A DNA stretch of 64,000 bases from an uncultured Clostridia bacterium (GCA_947631195.1 CANRKK010000001.1:124001-188000); one strand, 5' to 3'; counted from the first letter of the stretch, positions 9,078 to 19,164 are shown. Translations and numbers: made by a program. Notes: generated from the sequence alone by a model not told the origin.

Positions 9078-11438
9078 CTATTTGAGTTTTACAAAAGTAA
9101 CGCCCGTTTCACCTTCTCCGTATTTGCCGGCGCGATACTCTGCAACATTTTTATGCCTTTTGAGATGCGCCCAGATTGCCGCCCTCAATTTTCCCGTTCC
9201 TACGCCGTGAATTATTTTTATTTCCGCAAGGTTATCGGTTACGGCTCTGTCTATAAAGTTGTCCACCTCGTACAGAGCTTCGCCAACCGTCAGCCCGAGC
9301 AGATTGATTTCGAGTATTGGTTGTTCGCGCGGGATCTTTTTGACCACTTTAATTTGCGGCGCCGCCTTTTGTTCTTCCTCTATGACCTGCAAATCTTTAA
9401 GTTTTAAATGCATTTTTATGCTACCGCACAGCACTTCGGCCTCGCCTTTTTGCTTGTTAAAAGCCAAAACTTCCCCGCGGGTCTCCATCGGTACTATATA
9501 CACCCGCACGCCTGCCCTAATGTTGTCCGCTGTGGCGGCCGCAAATTGGTTAACTTTTTTCTGCCCGCCCTCCTCAACGTAGGCGGCGTCGATTAGATTA
9601 TTTTTAAGAGTGCGCGCGCGTATCAGGTCGCTTTCTGAAACGTTTTGCTTTTTGGCGATATCTTCGATTTCGGCAAGCAATTCCTCGGCTTCGGCCGTCC
9701 TCTCGTTTATTATGCGCCTGCTTTCGCTCCTCGCCGTCTTTGCAATTTTTTCACGCTCTCTATTGAGCTCGTCCGTCAATCTGTTTACTTCGACAATTTT
9801 ATTTTGCCATTCTTTTTTAAGATTTTCGGCCTCGGCACACTTCAAATCGGCCTCAACCCTGCTCTCTTCCGCCTTACGGACTATGTTTTCAAAATTCCGT
9901 CCGCCCTCGGATAAATATACAGTGGCATTTTGCAGGATATCTTCATCCATTCCCAGCCTTCTTGCGATTGCCAGCGCATTGCTGGCTCCGGGAAGGCCGA
10001 TTTTTATGCTGTATAGAGGCTTTAACGTAGTGGCGTCGAATTCCATACTTGCATTTTCAATTCCGTCTACGGTATAGGCAAACTCTTTCAACGGAGTAAA
10101 GTGCGTAGTCACAATGCCCCTGCACCCTACGTCAAGCAATTTTTTGACTACGGCTTTTGCAAGTGCCTGCCCTTCGTCTGGGTTTGTTCCTCCGCCCAGC
10201 TCGTCTATGAGCACCAGACTGTTCTTTGTGACCTCTCTGCAAATTTTAATTATATTTTCAATGTGCGAGGAAAAAGTTGACAAACTGTCCTCGATACTTT
10301 GGCTGTCGCCTATATCCGAAAAGACATCGCCGAACACAGCAACGCTGCTGCCGTCTGCGGTAGGGATAAACAGTCCGCACGCCGCCATAAGGCAAAACAG
10401 ACCCGACATCTTGAGAGTAACCGTTTTGCCGCCCGTATTTGCGCCGCTCAACAATAAAAAATTGTATTTTGCGCCAAGCTCAACGGACACGGGCACAACT
10501 TTATTTTTGTCTATCAACGGATGGCGGCCCTTGATAATATTGATATAGCCGTTGGAATTTACCTTGGGTTCGGTGCATTTGTGCGCATATCCGAATTCAG
10601 CCATGGCCAACCTGCAATCTATTTCCGCAAGAATTTCAACATCGGTATTCAATTGGCACGCCAAAGCGCCGACGCGTGCCGAAAGCGCCCTCAATATCGC
10701 TTCAATCTCTTCCTTTTCGTCGATAGCCAGCGCAACAAGCTCATTATTGAGTTCAAGTACATATTCGGGTTCTATAAAAAACGTTGCGCCCGTTTTCGAG
10801 CGGTCATGGATAAAACCTTTGATATGGCTCTTGTGCTCCGCCTTTACGGGAATTACATATCTGTCATTTCTGATGGTAACGATCGCGTCCTGCAAATATT
10901 CCGCATTCCGCCCGCTGATATATTCGGCTAATTTATCGCGTATGCGTTCGTTTAAGCTCTTGATTTTGCTTCGTATGGCATAGAGTTTATCGCTTGCCCT
11001 GTCGCTGACCGTATCGTCGCTGAGTATTTTTTCGGTAATATCCCCCTCAAGTCCGCTATCGAAATACAGCTTGTCCGCAATAGCTTTCATGAGCACTATG
11101 TCGCTGTCATTGACGGAACTTATCGAAGTATATGCAACGCGGACGGCGCGCAAAAGCCCGTCAACGCACAACAATTCGGCGCACGAAAGCGTTGATTTTT
11201 TCTGCGCTCGGGTTATAATATCACCCATATCGCCGAACTGCTCAACCTTGCCGATACCGTAGGTATATAGCAACTTGTCGCACTCGCGCGTCAAAGCCAA
11301 ACGGCGGCGGACTTCGTTGATATCGGCCGACGGAAGCATGCCGATAATCTTATTTTTGCCGCTCTCGAGATTCGCGTATCCCGCAGCCAAAGATAGTATT
11401 TTATTGAGTTCAAGTTTTTCTAAACTGTTTTTATCCAT
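9078..11438 (-). CDS. mutS2: MutS2 ATPase with C-terminal Smr domain
   Basis: MutS-family ABC-type ATPase lacking the mismatch-recognition domain; members suppress recombination and in Bacillus act on collided ribosomes. The P-loop SGANTGGKT lies near residue 335, Walker B ends in DELGGGTNP, a coiled-coil linker spans about 510-640, and the Smr domain covers about the last 80 residues (IIHGVGTGKL). Length is 786 residues, normal. The Smr entry motif usually written LDLRG is INLLG here, which may affect nuclease activity. It starts immediately after the U32 stop codon. Confidence 0.95.
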   Translation of the reverse strand: MDKNSLEKLELNKILSLAAGYANLESGKNKIIGMLPSADINEVRRRLALTRECDKLLYTYGIGKVEQFGDMGDIITRAQKKSTLSCAELLCVDGLLRAVRVAYTSISSVNDSDIVLMKAIADKLYFDSGLEGDITEKILSDDTVSDRASDKLYAIRSKIKSLNERIRDKLAEYISGRNAEYLQDAIVTIRNDRYVIPVKAEHKSHIKGFIHDRSKTGATFFIEPEYVLELNNELVALAIDEKEEIEAILRALSARVGALACQLNTDVEILAEIDCRLAMAEFGYAHKCTEPKVNSNGYINIIKGRHPLIDKNKVVPVSVELGAKYNFLLLSGANTGGKTVTLKMSGLFCLMAACGLFIPTADGSSVAVFGDVFSDIGDSQSIEDSLSTFSSHIENIIKICREVTKNSLVLIDELGGGTNPDEGQALAKAVVKKLLDVGCRGIVTTHFTPLKEFAYTVDGIENASMEFDATTLKPLYSIKIGLPGASNALAIARRLGMDEDILQNATVYLSEGGRNFENIVRKAEESRVEADLKCAEAENLKKEWQNKIVEVNRLTDELNREREKIAKTARSESRRIINERTAEAEELLAEIEDIAKKQNVSESDLIRARTLKNNLIDAAYVEEGGQKKVNQFAAATADNIRAGVRVYIVPMETRGEVLAFNKQKGEAEVLCGSIKMHLKLKDLQVIEEEQKAAPQIKVVKKIPREQPILEINLLGLTVGEALYEVDNFIDRAVTDNLAEIKIIHGVGTGKLRAAIWAHLKRHKNVAEYRAGKYGEGETGVTFVKLK

Positions 11439-13598
11439 TTATAATACCGGTGAATTGCCGTGACCGTGCGTGAATTTTATATAAAGTTCCCTTTGTTTTT
11501 CTTCGTCGGCGCAAACGGAAACCGTTTTGTTACATTCATCCTCGAGCGTGCAGTCCAAAAATGTCCCAACGGGCGAAACGCCGACAAGATTGACACAATT
11601 AAACACCTCAAAGCGGCATAAAGACGTTTGATACCGTCTGACAGGAAATTTGCGGCCGTTCTCGTCGGTGAGCGTATATTTTGCCCTCCTGTCACATTCC
11701 CCGCACCTTCTTCCGAACGGGCAATAGATCAAATCCATAACTTTGATATTCCCTGCGGATAGGGCAAACGCGTTTGCAACTCCTAACTTTTTCTGCTCCG
11801 AAAATGTCAGCTCTTTGGAAAGTACTATATAATCTGCAGGGCAATATGCAACGTCTATGGCATTGGAAATATTCAATCCCGTGCCCGCGAAAAGCGGCAT
11901 ATCAAGTTCTTCGGCAAGCTCTATCGCCCAGCCGCTTTCGCAATATAGACCTCCGTAACGGGCGATTTGCGGCTTTATTGCCACGATTTCGGCCGAGGTC
12001 ATAAACGGCGGCAAATATAGATATAATTCTTTGTTCACGCCGGCGTCGTCCATATAATCGGCGGGCTTGTAAATTGTGAAATCGGCTTTGCTCGGCGCAT
12101 TTTCTGCAGAAATCACGGCTATTTTATTATTTTCCGCAATTTCAAGTTGCGGGATAGTGTGATTTTTGTCAATATGCGGATTTTTTGTTGCCGAAATAGA
12201 ATCAAAATATTTGTTGTAGACAGCGCGGCGCAACGCGTTCAATTCGGAAGCCGCCATAAAAATGCCGTCCGTTTCAATTTTCTCATATTCTATCCGATAG
12301 GGATATTTGTCGACTTTATTGAAACAATCCTTGACCTGCTCGGGAGTGATCGGGCGGTTGTTGGCGCGCGGCAAAACACTTTCGCCGTAAAACGTTTGTC
12401 CGTTTACCGTAACCGTGGGCAACTCTCCGAAACACAAACGAATGGACAGCCTTACGGCAATCTTCCGTGATACAGACAATAGTTCCGCGTTCAACGCCGA
12501 ATCGGTAGTCACAAAAACTTTATCGCCGCTGCGCAATACCGCTCTGGAACTTATTATAAAACCCCGTGCGGTATTCTCCGCAAAATCGGCGCCGCCCACC
12601 TCCTTGCCGCCGCGCAGTATTTTAAAGCTGTCTCCCTTGCCGAATTTTTCTTTTGACATGCAGAGATATTTGCCGTTTTCAACTTTTAAAACACCCGCAA
12701 ATTCGCCGATATGACCCTGAACCGAAGAAGAAATGAACGTTTTGTCCTGTCCGAAAGCAAGCCCGCGCGTATAATTGCCGCGGTTATAGGTCCGCTTAAG
12801 ATCGCTTAAATCCTTGTCGGCAGCGCTATTTTTCAATAAATTTTTATAGTATTTAACGGCGGCAGACACATATTCGGGCCTGCGCATGCGCCCTTCTATT
12901 TTAAAAGACGACACGCCCGCTTCAATCAAATCTGAAATTTTGCCGCCAACGCTCAGATCGGACAGCGAAAGCCTGTATGCCTTTTCGGTGTAACCGTCCC
13001 TGTCTATGGAATAAAGTTTTCTGCAAGGCTGCTTGCATCTGCCCCGGTTCCCGCTGTTCCCTCCCGCAAAAGAGGACATATAGCACTGCCCCGAAAAACA
13101 TGTGCACAGCGCGCCCTGTACAAAAACTTCGGTTTCAATTATCTTTGTTATGAGCTTTATTTCCTCAACGGGCGTTTCCCGCGCCAAAATCACACGGTCA
13201 AACCCATATTTTTTTGCAAGCGTCGCGCCATAAACATTGCAAACTCCCGCCTGTGTGGAAAGATAAAGTTTAATTTGCGGATAGTTTTCTTTTATAAATT
13301 TGCCCAAAAAAATGTCGGACAAAATGATAGCGTCGGCCCCGTTGTTCCATGCCTCGATAAGCGCGGTCAAAAAACCGTCGAGCTCTTCGTCCTTAATCAG
13401 CGTATTCATGGCGACATACACTTTTACGCCGAAAGCGTGCGCCATGCGCGCAACCGCGGCAAAGCTATCGGTATCAAAATTTTCGGCCGAACTTCTTGCC
13501 GAAAACCGCACAAGACCCAAATATATTGCGTCCGCACCTGAATTTATAGCCGCGTATGCACTTTTTATGTCACCTGCAGGGGCTAATATTTCACACAT
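11439..13598 (-). CDS. U32 family protein, RlhA-like (prephenate-dependent RNA hydroxylation family)
   Basis: Annotated classically as peptidase U32 or collagenase-like; characterised relatives (RlhA, TrhP) hydroxylate 23S rRNA or tRNA. The TIM-barrel-like N-terminus starts MCEILAPAGD. A cysteine cluster (CFSGQCY... GRCKQPC near 165-190) fits the family's iron-sulfur or metal site. A long C-terminal extension fits the DUF3656-containing subgroup to which RlhA belongs. I use the ATG at 13598; the 34 additional track residues are not conserved. It lies 4 nt after the HAD phosphatase gene. Protease activity is not supported by visible catalytic motifs. Confidence 0.85.
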   Translation of the reverse strand: MCEILAPAGDIKSAYAAINSGADAIYLGLVRFSARSSAENFDTDSFAAVARMAHAFGVKVYVAMNTLIKDEELDGFLTALIEAWNNGADAIILSDIFLGKFIKENYPQIKLYLSTQAGVCNVYGATLAKKYGFDRVILARETPVEEIKLITKIIETEVFVQGALCTCFSGQCYMSSFAGGNSGNRGRCKQPCRKLYSIDRDGYTEKAYRLSLSDLSVGGKISDLIEAGVSSFKIEGRMRRPEYVSAAVKYYKNLLKNSAADKDLSDLKRTYNRGNYTRGLAFGQDKTFISSSVQGHIGEFAGVLKVENGKYLCMSKEKFGKGDSFKILRGGKEVGGADFAENTARGFIISSRAVLRSGDKVFVTTDSALNAELLSVSRKIAVRLSIRLCFGELPTVTVNGQTFYGESVLPRANNRPITPEQVKDCFNKVDKYPYRIEYEKIETDGIFMAASELNALRRAVYNKYFDSISATKNPHIDKNHTIPQLEIAENNKIAVISAENAPSKADFTIYKPADYMDDAGVNKELYLYLPPFMTSAEIVAIKPQIARYGGLYCESGWAIELAEELDMPLFAGTGLNISNAIDVAYCPADYIVLSKELTFSEQKKLGVANAFALSAGNIKVMDLIYCPFGRRCGECDRRAKYTLTDENGRKFPVRRYQTSLCRFEVFNCVNLVGVSPVGTFLDCTLEDECNKTVSVCADEEKQRELYIKFTHGHGNSPVL

Positions 13599-13602
13599 AG
13601 TA

Positions 13603-14424
13603 CTATGAATATCCGAATTTTTTGATAATTTGGGCGATTGCCCCGTCATTATTTGATACAGAAACAAAGTCTGCGGCATCTTTAAGCGGTTGGGCGGCAT
13701 TGCCCACAGCGCAACCTATTCCCGCCGCCAATATCATGGACAAGTCGTTTAGATTGTCCCCTGCCGCCACGGTTTTTTCAATCGGAATATTATAGTGCTC
13801 CGCAAGAAACTTAAGCGCCTCTCCCTTGTTATCTCCAATCGGGGAAATTTCAACCAATACGGTGGCGCTGCAAGTTACGTCAAACCTGTCGCCCACGCGG
13901 CTTTGCATTTCGCTATATAGGCTTTCCCTCTCCGCCTCGCTCACTATGCTCAAAACTTTTTGGCAATACAGCTTGTGTTCAACGACAAAATCAGACATTT
14001 TTCCGCCGATATGTACTGCCTGCACGCCAATTATTTCTTCATAACGCCTTAAATACGGGTTATCCGCGGCATAGTTTGTATAAATCGTTTCGTCTGCATA
14101 TACGTTTATGCCGTAGCCGAGTTCCTCGAGATTTTTGCAAACTTCGGCGGCTTCGTTACAATTCATGCCGCCGTTTTTAATTATTTTTCCCGTCTCGATA
14201 TCCGCAATTACCGTGCCCTGATAGGCTATAACAAGCCCTTTGAGCTTTAGAGCGCGCACCTGCGGCAATATGGATTTTAGCATTCTCCCTGTGCAAACGG
14301 CAAAGATGCCCCCTTCGGATATATATTCATTTATGGCTTCGCGCACTTCGGGCAGAATCCGCTGATGGTCGTCAATTAATGTGCCGTCAAAGTCCGATAC
14401 GATTAAGCCGCAATTTATCTTCAT
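13603..14424 (-). CDS. Cof-type HAD-IIB family phosphatase
   Basis: HAD superfamily hydrolase acting on small phosphorylated metabolites. Motif I is DFDGT near residue 10 with a second aspartate (DFDGTLIDD), and the C-terminal motif GDNLNDLSMI coordinates magnesium. The cap between them matches the IIB class, and the 273-residue length is typical. The start overlaps the uvrC stop by 4 nt, so it is translationally coupled. Substrate cannot be deduced. Confidence 0.92.
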   Translation of the reverse strand: MKINCGLIVSDFDGTLIDDHQRILPEVREAINEYISEGGIFAVCTGRMLKSILPQVRALKLKGLVIAYQGTVIADIETGKIIKNGGMNCNEAAEVCKNLEELGYGINVYADETIYTNYAADNPYLRRYEEIIGVQAVHIGGKMSDFVVEHKLYCQKVLSIVSEAERESLYSEMQSRVGDRFDVTCSATVLVEISPIGDNKGEALKFLAEHYNIPIEKTVAAGDNLNDLSMILAAGIGCAVGNAAQPLKDAADFVSVSNNDGAIAQIIKKFGYS

Positions 14425-16232
14425 ATATTATTCTCTAAATACTCTTTGATTTTTTGTGCGAGGGCCATGCTTATTCCGTCGCAGGACGCCAACTCTTCCC
14501 GGCTTGCGGTAATTATTTTATCGAGATTACCGAATTTTTCAAGCAAAGCCATTCTCTTAACCTTGCCTATTCCGTCGATTTGCGACAAAACCGAACTGAG
14601 ATTGCGTTTTGAATGAATATTTCTGAAATAAGTTATTGCAAACCTGTGCGCCTCGTCGCGAATGCGCTGCAACATTTTAAGCGAGTAGTCCCTATGGGAG
14701 ATTTTTATGCTGTCGTTTGAATTAAGTGTAAACACTTCTTCCTCGCGCTTGGCGATGGAAACAAGCTCTATTCCCTCTATGTTTTTGCCGTCAAATATTT
14801 CTTTAACTGCTGAAAGCTGCCCCTTGCCGCCGTCGATTATTATCAGGTCGGGCTTGGGAAATTTATCCTCTTCGTCCGTGCCGAGCTTATCGAGCCTGCG
14901 CGTAAGTACTTCCTGCAATGAGGCAAAGTCGTTTGCTCCGTCAACCGTCTTAATTTTAAAGCGGCGGTAGCTGTTCCTGTCCGCCTCGCCGTCAATAAAC
15001 ACAACCATCGACCCGACTTTGTCAACGCCGCTGATGTTGGAAATATCGTAACATTCCATTCTGCGCGGATAGGTTTTAAGCCCGAGAAGTTGCTGCAACC
15101 GTTTGCAGGCATTTACAGTCATATCGTCTTTGTGACGGATTTTATCTACCGACTTTTCAAGATATTCCGCTGCGTTTTGCTGCGCCATTTTAAGCAATTT
15201 AAACTTGTCACCCTGTTTTGCAACAGTAATTTCAACGTTTTTATCAAATTTATCTTTAAAATATGTCTGTAAAAGTTCAGTTTCGCAGAAGTCCTCAACG
15301 ATAATCTCGGCGGGCGGCTCGTGCCTGAGATAATACTGCGAAATAAAGCTGGTCAACGCCTCGCCGTCGGACATATGCGCCTCATCCAAAGCAAAGCTGC
15401 AGCCGCCCTGCATAATCCCCTTTCGCGTTACAAGTATGCTGACCGCCGAGTATAGATTATTCGTAGCATAGGCAATTATATCGGCGTCTATGGCTTTATT
15501 CAACGACGGCAATCTCTTTGCTTCGAGTTTTGAAAGCATGCCCAACTTGTTTTTGTAATCGAGCGCCAATTCAAAGTTTTCGTTCTCGGCCGCGGCAAAC
15601 ATCTTTGATTTAAGCAGATCTTCGGCCTCTTTTAAATTCCCGTCAAGAAAATCGAGCGCCTTTTTAACCTGCACCGAATATTCTTCTGGCGTAACTTTTG
15701 CTGCGCAGGGCGCCAGACATCTGCCTATGTGATAGTTTAAACATTCGCGCTTGGGTTTGGAATTTATGGCGGTATGGCATAGCCGCACGCAAAACGTAAG
15801 CTGGAGCGTATCCAGAATGTCTTTGCAGTTGATGCCGCCCATAAAGGGTCCGAAGTATTTGCACCCGTCTTTTTTGATTTTCCGCGTTATATAAAAATTG
15901 GGGAATTTTTCCCGCAGGTCCACTTTTATATACGGGTAGGTCTTGTCGTCCTTTAATAAAATGTTATATTTGGGCTTGTACTTTTTGATAAGATTGTTTT
16001 CAAGCGCAAGGGCGTCTATCTCCGAAGAAGTTATGATATAGTTGAAATCTGCAATATTTTCAACCATCTTTGTAACTTTTTCGGGTTTTGGCGAATTATG
16101 GAAATATTGGCGCACGCGGTTTTTGAGCACGCGCGCCTTGCCGACGTATATAACATTTGAGTATTGGTCAAGCATTATATACACTCCCGGATTATCGGGA
16201 AGCAATTTGAGTTTTTCCTTAATTACGTCCAT
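14421..16232 (-). CDS. uvrC: excinuclease ABC subunit C
   Basis: Makes the dual incisions of nucleotide excision repair with UvrAB. The GIY-YIG nuclease domain occupies about 12-95 (PGVYIM... VIYVGKA), a UVR domain (UvrB contact) lies near 200-235, the RNase H-like endonuclease domain is in the middle, and tandem helix-hairpin-helix motifs close the protein (DGIGKVKRMALLEKFG). Of three in-frame starts I choose the ATG at 16232, which has AGGTGAG directly upstream. The promoter at 16248-16276 leaves a leader of only about 9 nt. First gene of the repair-rich operon. Confidence 0.96.
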   Translation of the reverse strand: MDVIKEKLKLLPDNPGVYIMLDQYSNVIYVGKARVLKNRVRQYFHNSPKPEKVTKMVENIADFNYIITSSEIDALALENNLIKKYKPKYNILLKDDKTYPYIKVDLREKFPNFYITRKIKKDGCKYFGPFMGGINCKDILDTLQLTFCVRLCHTAINSKPKRECLNYHIGRCLAPCAAKVTPEEYSVQVKKALDFLDGNLKEAEDLLKSKMFAAAENENFELALDYKNKLGMLSKLEAKRLPSLNKAIDADIIAYATNNLYSAVSILVTRKGIMQGGCSFALDEAHMSDGEALTSFISQYYLRHEPPAEIIVEDFCETELLQTYFKDKFDKNVEITVAKQGDKFKLLKMAQQNAAEYLEKSVDKIRHKDDMTVNACKRLQQLLGLKTYPRRMECYDISNISGVDKVGSMVVFIDGEADRNSYRRFKIKTVDGANDFASLQEVLTRRLDKLGTDEEDKFPKPDLIIIDGGKGQLSAVKEIFDGKNIEGIELVSIAKREEEVFTLNSNDSIKISHRDYSLKMLQRIRDEAHRFAITYFRNIHSKRNLSSVLSQIDGIGKVKRMALLEKFGNLDKIITASREELASCDGISMALAQKIKEYLENNI

Positions 16233-16247
16233 ACTCACCTAATTTAT

Positions 16248-16276
16248 ATTATACCACCGCCTGCAAATTTTTGCAA
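16248..16276 (-). promoter_or_regulatory. promoter of the uvrC operon
   Basis: The minus strand reads TTGCAA, a 17-bp spacer, then TATAAT. The predicted start point is near 16241, only about 9 nt before the uvrC ATG and right at its Shine-Dalgarno sequence. Confidence 0.7.
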
Positions 16277-16289
16277 TATTTAGACGATA

Positions 16290-16327
16290 TAAACAGGACC
16301 GCCCCGCATATCTGACGGGGCAGGTCC
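16290..16327 (-). terminator. hairpin terminator downstream of the pectate lyase gene
   Basis: GGACC and GGTCC outer arms with GCCCCG/CGGGGC inner arms form a strong stem; on the minus strand it is followed by a modest T-rich stretch (TGTTTATAT). It separates the pectate lyase from uvrC. Confidence 0.65.
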
Positions 16328-16344
16328 CACTTTATTATGATAAA

Positions 16345-19041
16345 TTATTTAAGAACTCCGGCGAGTTTAGGCACTTCTTCCTTTACTTTCTCCGCAGTCA
16401 GCATTTTAAATCCCGAATCCAATCTCGTCTGTTTGTCTATAGGATCATAATAGAAATATGAGTCATCGGTATCAAAGTTTTTATTGAAGATATTGTCGTT
16501 TGCAACAGCTTGTGTTCTGTCTGTAACCTCAATTACTGTTTTACCGAGATAAGTTGAGCTAACCTTTTTGCCGCTAAATACGCATTGGAAAACCTTTGCT
16601 ACTCCTTTTTTACTATCTCCTTCTTTTGTTTCGATTGGATTATTGGCATTATCAAAATAGCAATACTCAATAAAAGCGTAGCCTCCTGCGCGTATAGACA
16701 TGTTTGTGCCCGTTGACCCGTCATAGTAGTTGTTATACATGTGCATGTTGGCCTGTCTTGCAAGCGGAAGTCTGCTGTTGCAGTCCTCGTACCAGTTGTG
16801 GTGGAAAGTTACGCACGCCGTTTTTTGCGTATCGCCGCCGCCAATGAGGCCTGTTTTATGATTTTTGTAGTAGTGATTATACGAAAGAGTTATATAGGAG
16901 TTCTTTTTGAAGTCGGTTGCGCCGTCGCCCTCATGCTTATCCTGCTCGGGGCAAACGTCCCAATAATTCTTACCCTCCAAGAAAGTGTTGTTGTGTACCC
17001 AAATATTTTTCGAATCGAATTTCGTCGCGTCGGTTTGGTCCTCTCCTCCCTCAAAGCTGCAGGCGTCCTCGGTGTAGTCTTCAAATGTAAGATTTCTCAC
17101 TTCAATTGAATTGCAACTCTTCCAAGTAAAGCCCCATTGGAATATACGTGCGTCGGTACCGACACCTTCAACCGTCACATTGCTTGCACCCGATATCGAG
17201 CAATTGTTCCATGCCGAATCGTATTCACCGTCCTTATACGTCGCTTTGCTTGATAATCCTTCAAGTTCGGAATATACGGAAGTATTTAAAGTGTTATACC
17301 CGCCATTTATAAGCTCGGCCTGCGTCAATTTACTGCTGTCGGTGGGAAGCTGCTTTTTGTTTAAACCTATTACTTTTGACGCGGGCAGATGATTATTGCC
17401 GTCATAATCTTTGCCGTCGGTGAAATTTCCGCCCTTATCGTAGTTGATTTCATTCCATGTGGCCGCACCTACAGTGCCCAAAATTCTTATGACTAACGGC
17501 TTGCTTTCCATCTTGCTCGCATTGGTAAGAATATTTACCAAGCCTGTTCTATTGGAGCCTCCTATAGCCGCCTTGACCGAATTTTTTGTTTCTTCGGTTA
17601 CATAAACTACCACTGCGCCGTCTTTTAACGTGCCGTCGTCGTTATACGCGCCAACACCTTGGTCATACATAAAATGCGCGTAGCCCGAGCGGTCGTGTTT
17701 TGACACGCTAACCGAAACAGTAGCGGTTTTATCATTTGCCCCGACGCGTACGGTGTATTGCCCCGCCGAAAGCCCGAGAATATCGGCGCGCACCTTGTTG
17801 CCGCTTACACGTATTAGCTCTTTGTCGATAGCCTTGTACGCGCTTGCGCCCGTTTCGGCCCTATATTCTACTTTATAATCAGAAGCGGTTGTGCCTTGCA
17901 AAAGTTCAATTTCAACGAACGCCCCCTCGGCATAGCCGCCCGAAGAAAGCACCTTAAGTTTATTGACGTCGGGCTTGGGCGTCCATTTTGCATAGAATTT
18001 TTTATTGCCCGTAGACGTTGCCGAAATTTCCGTAACGGCATTTCCGGTGCAGCTTTCATCCTCAAACCAGCCGCCGAAATCATTGCCGTCTTTCGTTACG
18101 TCTGTAGGCAGTTTGGTAACCGTGCCGTACGTGTAGGAAGCGATACTGCCGTTGTTTATTTTGCCTCCGTTCGTTTCAAAAGTCACGGTATATGTTTTTA
18201 CGCGCCAATGGGCATACAGAGTAAAGCTGCCTGTAACTCCCTGTGAAAAATTATACTCACTTCCGCCGGTCTTATCGGTAAACCATCCCAAAAAGTCATA
18301 GCCTATTCTCGATTTTTCACCGGGGTTGGGGACCATGCTGCCGGACGAAACCTCCGTTTTTTCGGTCGCCGCGCCTTCATAATTCAAGTCAAAAGTTACT
18401 GTGTACTTCTGCGGTTCGGTTTGGTCAACCTTAGTCCACTTTGCATAATAATTTTTATTTCCTGTAGCGTTTGCGGGTATTTCAACAACGGCGGTTCCCG
18501 TGCAATTTTCATTTTCAAACCAGCCGTCAAAAGTATAGCCGCTTCTCTCAACTTCGGGCAATTTTACCGCCGTTCCGGGCGTATATTTTTTTATGTCCGT
18601 ATATCCCTGTTTGAAATTTCCGCTGTTAAGGTGCAATGTAACGGAATACTCGGTGGGCTCGGAAGTGTTTCCGCCGCCTTGGCTATCCGGATTCCATTTT
18701 GCCCAAAATTCCTTGTTTTCGTGGGCGTCGGCGGCCTCAATTTTCGTGTAGCTTTCGCCGTCGAGCGATGCATTATCATACCAACCGCCGAACTTATAGC
18801 CGGTGCACGTGGCGTTTTGCGGGAGCACAACTTCCTCATTTTCGTTAAACGTTATGGTGTTTCCGCCCGCCAAAGATCCGCCGTTGAGATGCAGCGTTAC
18901 GGTGTAAGTTACACCCTGCGTACCGCCCGAACCGTCCCCAAACGGAATTGTGCATGCAGTTTGCAGTATAGCGCCCAACCATATTACGCATACCAAAACA
19001 ACGGTTATAAAATTTAACGGTTTAAACTTCTTGCGTTTCAT
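16345..19041 (-). CDS. secreted/lipid-anchored pectate lyase with four InlB-type (Flg_new) repeats
   Basis: Predicted extracellular pectin-degrading enzyme. A hydrophobic export segment (about 10-29) ends in LQTAC, a weak lipobox with Cys30. Four Listeria-Bacteroides repeats follow at about 45-360, each starting YTVT or YSVT and ending in AKW or AHW. Next come an Ig-like linker and a C-terminal parallel beta-helix of the PL1 pectate lyase type (GVGTDARIF, IWVHNNTF, FHHNWYEDCNSRLPLAR), whose N-H-W and R-x-P-x-x-R segments match the family's catalytic region. The start at 19041 has GGGGGAG just upstream. Own promoter; no adjacent sugar genes. Confidence 0.88.
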   Translation of the reverse strand: MKRKKFKPLNFITVVLVCVIWLGAILQTACTIPFGDGSGGTQGVTYTVTLHLNGGSLAGGNTITFNENEEVVLPQNATCTGYKFGGWYDNASLDGESYTKIEAADAHENKEFWAKWNPDSQGGGNTSEPTEYSVTLHLNSGNFKQGYTDIKKYTPGTAVKLPEVERSGYTFDGWFENENCTGTAVVEIPANATGNKNYYAKWTKVDQTEPQKYTVTFDLNYEGAATEKTEVSSGSMVPNPGEKSRIGYDFLGWFTDKTGGSEYNFSQGVTGSFTLYAHWRVKTYTVTFETNGGKINNGSIASYTYGTVTKLPTDVTKDGNDFGGWFEDESCTGNAVTEISATSTGNKKFYAKWTPKPDVNKLKVLSSGGYAEGAFVEIELLQGTTASDYKVEYRAETGASAYKAIDKELIRVSGNKVRADILGLSAGQYTVRVGANDKTATVSVSVSKHDRSGYAHFMYDQGVGAYNDDGTLKDGAVVVYVTEETKNSVKAAIGGSNRTGLVNILTNASKMESKPLVIRILGTVGAATWNEINYDKGGNFTDGKDYDGNNHLPASKVIGLNKKQLPTDSSKLTQAELINGGYNTLNTSVYSELEGLSSKATYKDGEYDSAWNNCSISGASNVTVEGVGTDARIFQWGFTWKSCNSIEVRNLTFEDYTEDACSFEGGEDQTDATKFDSKNIWVHNNTFLEGKNYWDVCPEQDKHEGDGATDFKKNSYITLSYNHYYKNHKTGLIGGGDTQKTACVTFHHNWYEDCNSRLPLARQANMHMYNNYYDGSTGTNMSIRAGGYAFIEYCYFDNANNPIETKEGDSKKGVAKVFQCVFSGKKVSSTYLGKTVIEVTDRTQAVANDNIFNKNFDTDDSYFYYDPIDKQTRLDSGFKMLTAEKVKEEVPKLAGVLK

Positions 19042-19077
19042 TTTCTCCCCCCCATACACATAGGAATGTGCATTTAG

Positions 19078-19106
19078 ATTTTATCACAATGTATATTGAT
19101 TTGCAA
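19078..19106 (-). promoter_or_regulatory. promoter of the pectate lyase gene
   Basis: The minus strand reads TTGCAA, a 17-bp spacer, then TAAAAT. The predicted leader is about 30 nt and includes a G-rich Shine-Dalgarno sequence. Confidence 0.6.
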
Positions 19107-19164
19107 CGGAATTGAAAATACTTTTCCCCGATAAATGCAAATAGCGGAGTAATCTCCGCTATCG

